NCBI GenBank assembly: GCA_963556145.1 | Contig: OY744468.1 | Location: 5,828,001 to 5,892,000 of the forward strand | Length of the DNA stretch: 64,000 nt | Direction of reading: 5' to 3' | DNA from: Hygrocybe punicea | Taxonomy: Eukaryota; Basidiomycota; Agaricomycetes; Agaricales; Hygrophoraceae | Shown: piece by piece, positions 33,945-45,338 of the stretch | Numbering within the stretch: the first letter of the stretch is position 1 | How the letters are laid out: each line of letters opens with the position of its first letter | Notes under the pieces: model-generated | Seen by the model: the letters and a program-made list of their open reading frames with translations, nothing else | Databases searched by the model: none | What the model was told of the DNA's origin: nothing | Program-made: the position numbers and the translations under genes

Positions 33945-35685
33945 TTCTAGCCTGAGCCCGCCCCGTTGTGGTTAGAGGTTGGATAACCGGACAATGAAAC
34001 TGCCGACTAATAGGAGCAATACTAACTCACTAGTCATGGGGTCCGCATATTTTTTCCTCCAGCTGTCGCTGCACGACGGATTCTCTACGTTGACCTGAAG
34101 AAACAAGTTTTACGCTCACTACAACAGTACCTTCTCTTGTTCTTTTGTGCATTGCAGCATGCATAAAATAAATGGTGATGTTGCATAGCTAGCGCAAACC
34201 CAGGACTAGCAGCACCTCGATTCAATGTGGCGCACACGAGGTTTTTGTTTCATCCATCGTGTCCGAAAACGTTTTTTTTACGCCAGATCGCAATAGCGAA
34301 ACCAGTGGTACGTTTTCACGGGTACCTTTTTTACTCTCACCAAGCTGAACAAACATCCCTTAAAGGACTAGGCCTTCATGATCAGATGTATATAAACCTG
34401 AGAGTTTCGCCAGACTTCGAGCACTCCTCAGCGATACCATGGCATTCAATGACGACCAAGCGTACTTTGTAGCCTTCGCCGTGGAAGCTATGTTGTGGGG
34501 TTAGCGATCTCGCTCTCGCTCCTGTCCTGTCCCTCACAGCTAAACGTGTACCTCACAGGCGGCTATTGTTTGCTGTTTTTCACGACAGTCGGGATCTTAT
34601 TCAGATATGGAAAGTACAACAAGATTCTTGTTGCGGCGATGATAGCCCTTTTCGTGCTTTGCACTACGCACTATGCAGTCGTTTTCGCGAACGTTTACCA
34701 AGGCTTGGTGGGGTCCTTCCTTTGGGCTTCGATTAATATTATTCTAATATTTTATCTTGCAGATGGTGAAACACTTCGCGATTAGCGACGAAGACCACAT
34801 GCTTGTCGGCGCTGATATGCTGAATTTCATTATTGACTGGCTTGGCCAATCGATACTGGTAAGATACATCATGTATTTTTTGGTGTGTCCGCAGTATTCA
34901 CCGCCGCTTGTAGATATATCGCTGTTGGTTTGTCTGGGGTAACCGCTTTAGCATCATTTTACTCCCTCTGCTTATGTCATTCACTTCGTTGTGTATGTTG
35001 CCCATCATAATTGAGGTCGTCACGTCATGGCTCAATCTTCCCTTAGCATGTGCTATCTCCTCCCTTGTTCTAATCCTTAAAACCCCCAACGCCTTACCCA
35101 CCGTCGGCGGCCAAGGCCCAACCATAATGCATTTGACCTATGTTGCCACTGGAGTGCCCATTGGTACCAATATTCTGCTGACGAGTCTGATCACCGGTCG
35201 CATCTGGTACATCTCTCGGCAAACATCCGAATACTTCCATTCGGGTGGGATTTACGACGCTATTGCGCTGATCTTGGAATCCGGAGCATTGGTCACCGCC
35301 ACTCAGCTCGTGCTTTCTGTCTTGATCTTAACTGGTCAATCCACCCAAAATATTTTGTTCTCCACAGCCGCACAAGTTTACGTTCGTGCACTTTTTCTCT
35401 CCTTGCAAACTCATTCTTGACCATTGAGCTTGACAGGGTATCGCGCCAACCATCATCCTTCTCCGTGTTGGATTGGGAACAGCTATCGACACCACTTTGG
35501 CCACAATGAAAGAGGGAAAGGTTATTAGAAAGCGAAATGGTGCTGTCAATGTCTCCCTTGATCCATCTACTGGTACCGCTACTGCTTTCTCGGCGAACAA
35601 TTTGAAGACAGAAGTCTAATACAATAATTAAATATTGTAAAATTGTTGAACTGTCCTTCCACTTTTGTGCTCAACCGTAGTGCCC
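33945..35685. repeat. Inverted duplication, right arm
   Basis: Matches the reverse complement of about 19352-21045, including the 318-aa membrane-protein gene and its promoter. On its right it abuts, within a few bases, another repeated segment starting near 35688. Confidence 0.85.
34439..35619 (+). CDS. Multi-span membrane protein, copy 2 of inverted duplicate
   Basis: Exons 34439-34499, 34559-34707, 34763-34858, 34914-35381 and 35437-35619 have the same lengths as copy 1 (61, 149, 96, 468, 183) and give 318 aa without stops. The start MAFNDDQAYF sits in CCATGG context. It keeps the IYRCWFVW motif and the membrane segments of copy 1. Differences include SIT to SFT, SLLN to SWLN and DGG to VGG. 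The function of the family is unknown. The gene lies between a RING gene and a fold-back element. Confidence 0.8.
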
Positions 35686-35745
35686 ACTATGGCAACAGGG
35701 ACTGGTCAGCCCTAAAAATGGAATGAGATAAGCGTGCCGTTCACA

Positions 35746-37770
35746 CACATCAGGACTTTCCACATTTAGTCGGGATCTAAAGTGATTTCTAAAGTTAGCA
35801 CCAAAATATAATCTTTAGATTTACATTTAGGCCTAGCCTAAATATTGAATTTAAGTCACAAATAAATGTATATCTAAATTATTTATTTATTTTCATCTTT
35901 AGGTTATTCTTGCAATCAAAATAATTATCAGATCTATATTGTAAGGGGAAAGTATAATTTAGTTCCAAGTTTACTCAAATTTCTAGTCCAAATTTAGGCA
36001 TCACCTAAAGGCAGGCCAAAATTAAAACTTTCGGTAGCGTTAAAATAATAAATTTAATAATTATCAAAATGTAAGATTTTCGGCAGCTATTTAAATTCAA
36101 AGTTGTTGTTAGATCTAAAGCTATTGCCCGCGCCATTGCCCGCTCGTCGCCCGCCCGTCGCCCACCCATTGCCTACCCATCTCCCAATCTTACCTCACGA
36201 GCCCAGCTCCAACGTCAATTGACATGGTGGTGGGGTTCGTGAGGTGATGACAGAGGTAGGGGGAGAGGCAGGTGGGGGAGATGGCAGGGGCGACAAGGGT
36301 GTACGGGGGCACGACAGAATGAGAGCGAGATGGCGGGGGCACGATAGGATGGCAGGGTGACGAGCGTGGGTGATGAGGGTGTGGGAGATGGCGGGGGCAC
36401 GATAGGATGGGAGGGCGACGAGGGTGTAGGTGATGAGGTGTGGGAGATGGCGTGGGCATGGCACGATGGGATGGGAGGAGATGGCGTGGGGGACGAGGGA
36501 GTGGGAGGGTGAGGAGATGGCGTGGGGGACGAGGGAGTGGGAGGGTGAGGAGATGGCGTGGGCGTGGGTGACAAGGGTGTGGCGTGGGCGACGAGGGTGT
36601 GGATGACGAGGGTGTGGGAGATGGCGTGGGGTGTGGGCGAGGGAGGTGATGGCGGAGGTGGCTTGGCGGGAGATGGCGTTGGCGATGAGGGTGAGGGAGA
36701 TGGCGTGGACATGGGTGAGGGAGATGGCGGGGGCACGATGGGAGGGCGACGAGAGGGTGTGGGAGATTGCGTGGTGATGGGATGGGATGGTGGGGAGATG
36801 GCGTGGGTGTGGACGAGGGAGATGGCGCGGGCATGGCCATGGGGGATCCAATTTTGGATGGGTTAGATGTGGGCGACGAGAGTGTGGCGATGAGAGCGTG
36901 GGCGATGAGAGCGTGGCGATGGGAGCGTGGGCGATGAGAGCGTGGCGACGGCGTGGCGATGAGAGCGTCGCGTGTGCGACGAGGGTGCGGCGTGGGCGAC
37001 AAGGGTGTGGGAGATGGCGAGTGTGAGGAGAGATGGCGACGACGACGAGGGAGATGGGAGATGGCGTGGGTGTGGACAAGGGAGATGATGGGGAGGGCGG
37101 AGGTGTGGGCGACGGCTTGGCAGGAAATCGAGGGTGGGAAATGGCGGCGAGGGCGAGGGAGATGGCGTGGGGTGTGGGAGATCGTCATACTTGGGCAGGG
37201 GAGATGCCGGGGATGGGATGAGCGGGAGCGGGAGAGATGGCAAGATGGCGTCACGGTGGGTGTGAGGTCGAAAACAAAAAATTGATTGGTTTTGTCGATG
37301 TCGGAGCTGGGTTCAGGTCATGATTGGGAGGTGGGCGATGGGTGGGCGATGGGTGGGCGATGGGTGGACGACGGGTGGGCGATTGCGCGGGCAATAGCTT
37401 TAGTTCTGATTGAAATTTGGAATGTTGATAACCGCCGAAATTTTTTTTTGATAACTATTAAATCCATTATTTTAGTCACACTGAAAGTTTAAATTTTGGC
37501 CTGCCTTTGGATGATACCTAAATTTAGACTAGCAAATTTGAGTAAACTTGTAGCGAAATTCTGTTTTCCTTCCACAATCTAGAACAGGTCATCATTTTAA
37601 TTGTAAAACTAGTCTAAAGATGAAACTAAATAAATACTTTAGATGTACATTTATTTGTGACTTAAATTCAATATTTAGGCTAGGCCTAAATGTAAATCTA
37701 AAAATTATATTTTTCCGCTCACTTTAGAAACCACTTTAGACCCCAACTAAATGTTGGAACTCCTGAGGTG
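35746..37770. mobile_element. Fold-back DNA element with about 470-bp terminal inverted repeats
   Basis: The left end CACATCAGGACTT and the inverse of the right end, CACCTCAGGAGTT, start long inverted arms (about 35746-36220 and 37295-37770). Comparison with the uninterrupted copy at 44055-45025 defines the insertion site and a 3-bp duplication ACA (35743-35745 and 37771-37773). The 1.1-kb centre is a G-rich minisatellite of GAGGGTGTGGGAGATGGCG-like units. There is no transposase. The 3-bp TSD and CAC-type end suggest a CACTA-like mover, which is inference. Confidence 0.85.
36220..37290. repeat. Degenerate minisatellite inside fold-back element
   Basis: Tandem, imperfect units combining GAGGGTGTGGGAGATGG and GGCGTGGGCGACGAG fill the centre. 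Long open frames on both strands here (up to 354 codons on the minus strand) reflect the repeat, not a gene. Confidence 0.75.
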
Positions 37771-38772
37771 ACACTTCCGATGCGGCATTGCATTAGGACC
37801 CGGGACACTACTCCTCTATCAATTAGTTTAGATATTCCTATGCCTGTTGGCGACAGTGGGCTTGCCCAGTATCTTTTTCATACTTTTTCATACTATATAT
37901 ATTATATATTCATCAATAATAGACTACGATACATGATAAACTGAGTGGAAAGGATAAAATGGGTGGGGTACAGTTGAAACCACTAAGAAAGGTGAGGTAG
38001 CATGGTAATAGGATTTAGCAAGGGTAGCAGGATGTACCTGAGGGGCAGGGGGTAGCGGAACACACCCAGGAGTAGCAGGATGTGCCCAAGGGGCAGCAGG
38101 GTAGCGGGACAGATCTGAGGGGCTGTGGGGGTAGCAGGACATGCCCAGGGGGCAGCAGAGGGTAGCGGGAGGGTGATGGGACGTACCTGCGAAGTGGCGA
38201 AGTGAAGGTGAGAGGGGCCCGCAGGTCGGGGCACTCTGAGGGGTCGGGGAGTGGTAGGAGGGTACTTACTCAGGTGATTTGGCCCGGTTCCATCGTCAGA
38301 GACAATGGCCTCGCCCGCGATATCCTTACCCCCATCCGAGGCGGCCCATCGTCATCGTCGTTGCTGCTGTTGTCGTCGTCCGCTTCTGCATTCGTTGTCG
38401 TTGCTGCCGCCGGTTCCTGGCCCCGGCACCCTTGCCCCCACCCGAGGCGGCCGTCATCGTCGTTGCTGCTGCCGTCCGCTTCTACTTTCGTTGTCGTTGC
38501 TGCCGTCGGTTTCTGGCCTCGGCATCCTTGCCCCCATCCGAGGCGGCCCATCGTCATCGTCGTTGCTGCTGCCGTCCACTTCTGACTTCGTTGTCGTTGT
38601 TGCTGTCGGTTTCTGGCCTCGGCATCCTTGCCCCATCCGAGGCGCGGCCCATCGTCATCGTCGTTGCTGCTGCCATCCGCTTCTGACTTCGTTGTCGTTG
38701 CTGCCGTCGGTTTCTGTCCTCGGCATCCTTACCCCCATCCGAGGCGGACTACAGTAGTTCACTCTGCAACGG

Positions 38773-39285
38773 AGTCGGTTATGGAACAGGCGTAAGCCTG
38801 AGGCGTGAGTTTTTCCGTCCGCTTTCACTAATAGATGCACTCACTACGGTTTCAAAAAGTGTGGCGTGGTGCGCTAGTTTTCTGCTTAGAGTGACCGTCA
38901 TGACAATTGCTAAGTCGCTTTGTAATGACAATGATGTTTGTACATTATTTGGACGGACTGCTTGGACAGTGCGCCCAAATAAACAAACGGATTAGGAAAG
39001 GGCGACAGACAATTTTATATGGACGATTTTAAGATGACACGACAAAGGAATGACTACGGCAATTATCGAGAAAACGAGTCCAAATGAGTGAGTGTCATAG
39101 CAGACAGGGCAATGAAATAACCAGGGTATAGTGCACCAAAAGGAGGTCCAAAACGATGATTCCGGAGCATGGTCAATGGCCGCAAATTGGCCGCAATTCT
39201 GTCTGGATGCTGTCAAAACAAGTTTGAGTTCTTTTCCGAAACAGCAAGGGTACGAACTCACATTATTTAATAGTGGGAATCACCA
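38773..39285. other. Intergenic, no feature seen
   Basis: AT-moderate sequence downstream of the alpha-kinase gene. No open frame of interest, splice pattern or repeat was recognised. Confidence 0.4.
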
Positions 39286-42002
39286 TTAGGTGGTTTGGCT
39301 AGGATGAATGGATATAGCTGAGATTGACATTTCGCGAGTTTCAAGGCCTGGGTCAATTAAGACTCTACCGGATCTGGGTTGTCCTACCGGTATGTTCATC
39401 AATGAAGAGCCTGAAGTCTCGTACCCCTTCTGAACATCACCAATGGGTTCGGGACCTTCGGGTGTGGCCACTGTGGACTCGGTGTATTCAGTAGGCAAGT
39501 CGAAATAGTGACAAAATTTGTTACAAAAATGATCGTTCTTGAACTGATCGTGTGCTTCAGCGAGATTTCCAGATGCAAACAGCATGCCAAGGGAACTAGC
39601 AGATCTTGGTCAAGCATATTCAAGATAAAGTTAATAAATACTCACCTGTCCGTCACGATTTGTGGATCTGACAACAGATGATCGCCTCCTGCCAGGGACA
39701 ATGGAGTGTGAGCATGCTCGAAACTGTTGAAAAAATACACACACACCCTGATAGTCTGTCACAAACACGAGTTTGCTTGTCTTCCAGTACTGAACATGCT
39801 GGGAAAATGCAAGAAATTCTGCCCGCTCGACATCCTCATTGTGGCCGAAGAAGAGCGGAGATGCTGATCCATTATGAATGTACTTTCGAAACGGTCCTTC
39901 AGTCTCAGCTGCGACAACTTCTTCAACAAGGAAAACCCTCTTTTCCCCTCCCTGCTCATAGGCTAGTGCTGACTGAACGAACCGCATATCAGGGATTGAC
40001 ATCGGTGGTTTTCCACGGATTGCAATCTGCTTATCGATGAATCGGTAAACCAATTCTAACAAGGCATGGGCCCAAATGAAACAAGTGATTTCGGTGGTGA
40101 GGTCCCTCAGTTGTAAATGGCTATCAACGGCAATCTTCTGTTCAACGAAGACATGACGTCCAAATGAGTTGACCACTTCCTTCTTTTTCGATGTGAATAT
40201 CTGCTTAACGCAAACATCCACACTCTCCCCAAATACAGTTTCGCTCGCCGTTCCAAGATAAGCCATTTTGAAACCTCCTGATAACTGTTGCCCAGGACTC
40301 ATATTTAGGTGCAGGTAAACCTGCTTTGGCCGATTCCAGTCCAAATTGTCCTGGTAGTGGGATTCTTTCATGAGTTCCTCAAGATTCTTTTGCTTGACGA
40401 AATAAAGACAGACTGGTATTGATTTCATGTCCACTGTTCATTTTGTCAGAATGATGTGCAAATGTACGCTGAAGGCTTGAAACTTACAAAGCTGCCGAAT
40501 CTCCTTCTTTGAAGGACGATGCTGAGCACGAAGGGCTGATCGGAGGACTGTCTTATCAGGGGACACTAGGTCTGGAGAGTTGTCCCCTACATATCGGAAT
40601 CGCTTTTGTGGAGGCGTCTTCGGAGGACTTTGAGTGGATACCTCTGTGGGGTGGGAGATTGTCCTGCAGCGTTTGTTATAGCTTTGCAAATCCGGTCCAG
40701 TTGCCTCAGGAAGAAAAAGAGGCTCATCCTGTGCCAATGCAGGTTGACTCGGTATGTTTTCCTGATGTGCTGTAGTTGCCAGCGCCGGATCTGGGTACTT
40801 GTCACCTGGTATGTTAGGGCTTTTTTCGGCAGCCTATTCTCATACTTGCGGTAAGCAAGCATCCACATGAGGTATAACTGATTACACATACATCTTTGTC
40901 ATTTTCAAGCGCATCACTCCATACTTCGAAGTCGGAAAATATCTTGTCTGGCACATGGAGATAGATCAAACATTTCCCGGTGCGGAATTTTGGTGCACCG
41001 TTCTTTGCTTGTCTAAAGAATTGGGTAGAAATGGCACCTCTCTCCTGGGTTAAAGGCACCCAGTCTTTGTTACGCAATATAACATCGGCAATGTGCAAGG
41101 GGAAACCCTTTGAAAAATCCATCCCTAGCCGCTCTATCGCCATGAACGCCATATCTTTCAAGTCTTTTGCTCCAATATGAACTGGAATATTGTCGATTGC
41201 TTCAAAAATCCCCTGTTATTCAGCATGAGGAGGGTAATTGCTCAAAAAGTTATGACATACACCAAGTAAGACTTTTGTCGTCTTTCCGAGAGGAATGTGC
41301 ACTAATTGGCATTCCACTGTCACTACCTCACCGGCATTATTTGCGTATGCCTGCTTTGCCATCTTATCTCGCAACAAGGCATAGACAGCGTGGTTACTCG
41401 TATATCCAGCTGGCAAAACTTTTGACATCGCTGGAACAAATGATGGTTGCTGTCCTGGCAACTGTATGGTAGGGTATGTCCCGCTACTTTTCTGGGGAGC
41501 GTGATATTGCTGAATAAATGGAAGAGCCGGGGGAGGCATCAGCAGACGAGGATCTCCGATGGCTTGCACAGGGTGAGACGGCCCTGAAATTTGATTCAAT
41601 TTGGAGAAAGGGTAAGGAACGGATTGAAAAGATATACCTCCTCATTGTGCTTGTGCGACCTGGGTGTGAACCTCTTTTTTTTAAATTTGCAACCCATTCT
41701 GATCTTCATCTAGAATGACAGGAAGGGTGAAGAAGATTTAGAGAATTGAATGACAGATACAGACCTCTATGTATTGTGGTTGTCTTTTTAACATAATAAG
41801 AATAACATTCACTGCAAACAGCTCTTCCAGGACGAGTAGGATCGGCACTGTACAGATACTCGAGACTGGTGCCTGGTGGGAAGACCCTTACTCGGCATTC
41901 CTTCCGACCACAAATAACGGCTTGGGTTGAGTCAGGATTAGTGAAGCATGCAGCATACATGATGATAGAATGAAGCCAAAATCCAGTCAAATTTTCACAC
42001 AT
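39286..42002 (-). pseudogene. Alpha-kinase (atypical protein kinase) gene, probably decayed at 5' part
   Basis: The C-terminal exons (40434 to 39286) encode a recognisable alpha-kinase domain: a GGFKMAYLG nucleotide loop, VCVKQIF with the ATP lysine, FLVEEVV, a VTDYQGG loop, LLSDPQIVTDR, and the zinc-binding tail with H-F-C and CNKFC before HYFDL. The key splice joins (near 39763-39709 and 39651-39606) use GT-AG. Upstream exons (42002-40438) hold two CxxC pairs and a Pro/Ser-rich region. The join near 41680 meets a TAA before an A-run, so the N-terminal part is probably damaged or mis-assembled. Alpha-kinases phosphorylate Ser/Thr in helical contexts. The gene starts about 50 bp after the integrase-core gene on the same strand. 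Confidence 0.7.
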
Positions 42003-42049
42003 TGGTAATTTCCCTCGGTTAAAAAGATTTTTTTTATTGTCATAAGAAA

Positions 42050-43796
42050 CTATGAGGAATCTTCAGATGGCGTGAAGTAGGCGTATTCCCGCATGTCTAT
42101 ATTACCCTCCTCATCCATGGTAGGAGGATTGGCTAATCCACCCATGTAACAATAGCCAAGCTCACCAACATTACTGTCGCCATGAGGTAAATCCCGTAGG
42201 CCTGAAAGAAGCTCAATTTCATCGACTTCGGCTTGTACGTCACGTAGAGATTCATCCAGCAATGGGTTGTCTGGAATATTTCGGAATCCAGCCAGTATTG
42301 CAGCATATATGTCCCAAAATGTTGTCGAAGTAACTCCTGGCCGTCCAATGCCATTATAGATGGGAACCACACATGCTTCGAAGGCCGTTGGAACAAGTAA
42401 AAAGACAGGATTGTTTGGATTGGCCCATTCCCTTTCCATCTCGTCAAACAACTCCGGGGGCACGATAATCTTGCCAAAGTAATTCAGTTTAGATTTCATG
42501 TGATGTAGAAGACACTACCTTAAAATCACATGTGCCATACAGATGCGGTTTGGCAGCAATGAGGTCAGGGATTCCACAAGGTAAAACTTTATTCTTGTCA
42601 GCTCGTCGAGGTGTTGAATTGAACCTTCGCATCCAAGCATCAAGCTCAGCTTGAAGTCAGTGGATGGCAAGCCAACGGAAGATAAGTCTATTCTCATAAA
42701 AGTACATTAGATTCACTTAAGAAAATAACCGTACTCACCGCTCAAGAGGGTCATCGGCATTATATAAGCCACTATTAAAGCCAGAATCTAATATGTCCTC
42801 AAATCCAGGTGTAAACTGGCGCCGTAACTGAGACCAGCCTGCTTCAGGCTTAACATTCATCTTATCCCGTTTCCAACGATGTTGAATAGTGTCGGAGAGG
42901 GCAGGATCGAGGCGGTGGCGGATGAGAGTGTGGCAATTTGCAATGCCATAGTTTTCCGAGCCCAGATCACTCTGTGTGATGAGTGGAACACCTGATAGTA
43001 AAGTGTCAGCCACAAATAATTTGAAAAGAAGGCCATACCACCCAACACTCGTCCTGCTTCCAGATAATAACTTGTGATGAGACGAGGATTACGATTAGTC
43101 CACCAGATCTTCAACCATGCCAACCAGCCAGAAAATGGGTCAAGGCCCATGTGCAACCACAGTCCAAAGCGTTTCCATTTGTCATGTTGATCAAACACAA
43201 GAAGATCCATTACTCCAGCTGCCCAAAATCGCTTTCTCTTAAACCGACGTTTCAAGTGCTGCTTGACAGCATCACGTTCCACTAAGTTGAGCCAATCCAA
43301 AAGTGTTTTCCTTGTGAACTATCAGTATTGGAAGTCAACGGTGATTTTAAGAAAAAAACTAAATGCACTCAGCAACCTTTATATTGTGGTCTTGCCTCAA
43401 AACAGATACCATCTGGCGGGCTCCCATGGTTGGAAACCGCGAGCGAATTTCGGCAACAAAGGGTGCAATAGTCTCAGGTGAATGTTGCTGCTGCCGTGTA
43501 CTCAATAGCCCCCATTTCTTTCGGAGTCGTTTGAGGGATTTGAGGCTGGCGGAACAAGATATCCAAGTCAGCTAATCTAGAATGATACAAAACACGGTAC
43601 CTAAGCCCATAGATGGCTGAATCGTAATGGTCCCGAACATGTCTGAGGATGGCTGTGTCAGGCAAACCGAGAGACCAGTAGTGGCGAACAAATGGCTCTA
43701 AGACCTGCTCAGGAGCTAGAATGTGGCATGAGATTCATGGATGGGTGACTCTTGCCTGTACGTACGCAATGGTTTGTGTTGGTTCGAGTGAGACAT
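42050..43796 (-). pseudogene. Integrase-core domain protein of Agaricomycetes, one in-frame TGA
   Basis: Exons 43796-43766, 43715-43601, 43545-43377, 43318-43039, 42991-42739, 42687-42519 and 42469-42050 join into 478 codons. All introns are 47-59 bp. The N-terminal helix-turn-helix-like part reads LKSLKRLRKKWGLLSTRQQ. The core has D in VFDQHDKWKRFG, a WLKIWWTNRNPRL block and D in TQSDLGSENYG. It resembles the rve integrase fold of Agaricomycete proteins found in many TE-like copies. A single TGA at 42659-42657 stands where the family has Trp (WLAI.WLQAELDAW), so the copy is one substitution from open. The alpha-kinase gene follows directly. Confidence 0.82.
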
Positions 43797-44054
43797 CGTT
43801 GAAAGCACGAACACGTGTCACTTGCTCAGTCACTGCCTTGTCACGATGCTAACTGGCTGCTATACATGTATCGCTGCTACAACGACCACGGTGGCCGGGA
43901 TTCGATTGAACCACCTTAAGCGGGCCAGCGTACATCAATGGAGATGGGTGGGGCAATACCTTGGAACGATGACGAGATGATAGCAGGATGGCGTCAAACG
44001 CCGTCCATGGCTGCAATCTTCCCTAAACTCAACAACCGTGATTGGAGGTCTGAA
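43797..44054. promoter_or_regulatory. Upstream region of integrase-core gene
   Basis: A 258-bp gap between the integrase ATG and repeat R. It holds an ACACGTGT palindrome at about 43812. No gene seen. Confidence 0.3.
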
Positions 44055-45025
44055 TGCTCTCCATTGCAGGGTGGACTACCATAGGCCGCCTCGGATTGGG
44101 GTAAGGATGCCGAGGACAGGGCCAGAAACCGACGGCAGCAACGACAATGAAGTCAGAAGCGGACGGCAGCAGCAACGACGATGACGATGGGCCGCCTCGG
44201 ATGGGGGCAAGGATGCCGAGGCCAGAAACCGACGGCAGCAACGACAACGAAAGTAGAAGCGGACGGCAGCAGCAACGACGATGACGGCCGCCTCGGGTGG
44301 GGGCAAGGGTGCCGGGGCCAGGAACCGGTGGCAGCAATGACAACGAATGCAGAAGCGGACGACGACAACAGCAGCAACGACGATGACGATGGGCCGCCTT
44401 GGATGGGGGTAAGGATATCGCGGGCGAGGCCGTTGTCTCTGACGATGGAACCGGGCCAAATCACCCGAGTAAGTACCCTCCTACCACTCCCCGACCCCTC
44501 AGAGTGCCCCGACCTGTGGGCCCCTCTCACCTTCACTTCGCCACTTCGCAGGTACGTCCCATCACCCTCCCGCTACCCTCTGCTGCCCCCTGGGCATGTC
44601 CTGCTACCCCCCATGGCTCCTCAGATCTGTCCCGCTACCCTGCTGCCCCTTGGGCACATCCCGCTACTCCTGGGTGTGTTCCGCTACCCCCTGCCCCTCA
44701 GGTACATCCTGCTACCCTTGCTAAATCCTATTACCATGCTACCTCACCTTTCTTAGTGGTTTCAACTGTACCCCACCCATTTTATCCTTTCCACTCAGTT
44801 TATCATGTATCGTAGTCTATTATTGATGAATATATAATATATATAGTATGAAAAAGTATGAAAAAGATACTGGGCAAGCCCACTGTCGCCAACAGGCATA
44901 GGAATATCTAAACTAATTGATAGAGGAGTAGTGTCCCGGGTCCTAATGCAATGCCGCATCGGAAGTGTGAACGGCACGCTTATCTCATTCCATTTTTAGG
45001 GCTGACCAGTCCCTGTTGCCATATG
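44055..45025 (-). repeat. Repeat family R, right copy (uninterrupted)
   Basis: Reverse-complement match to 35688-38772 without the fold-back insertion; it supplies the empty site at about 44970. It has three units of the 100-bp tandem array (about 44087-44400) against four in the left copy. A short ACTAGTG triplet repeat lies just beyond at 45133-45152. Confidence 0.7.
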
Positions 45026-45338
45026 CCCACAGCGATGAGAACTGCTTGGATGGTAAGCAAGCTGGGGCAAAGAACATTAATCTTTCATCAGCCCAACGGC
45101 CGGCAGGGTGGTGGAGATCCTCGAAAAGCGAGCACTAGTGACTAGTGACTAGTGCCAACTCAGTCACTCTCAGCACGGCCTGCTGGTGTGATCCACCTTT
45201 GGTGATGAGGTCGAGGGTGGCTTTGCCCCTTTGACCTTTGACATGTGTCTCTGGGCACCAACAATGAGAGCATTCTATTGATCTTGTCGAATAGGTGGTC
45301 CCATGAGGATTCAGATGGGGAGAAAATGAAGTCTGGTG

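Larger units (their letters stand above)
35688..38772 (+). repeat. Repeat family R, left copy, interrupted by fold-back element
   Basis: Outside the insertion 35746-37770, this sequence matches the reverse complement of about 44055-45025. It contains GT/GC-rich runs (38000-38200) and, at about 38336-38750, four tandem units of about 100 bp rich in GTCATCGTC/GTTGCTGCTG. The right copy has three units. Frames through the tandem array are compositional. The nature of the element is not recognised: no clear terminal repeats or TSD. Confidence 0.7.

Noticed and set aside
36190..37254. A 354-codon minus frame in the fold-back element
   Set aside because: It is a translation of the G-rich minisatellite. 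The repeat gives open frames on both strands.
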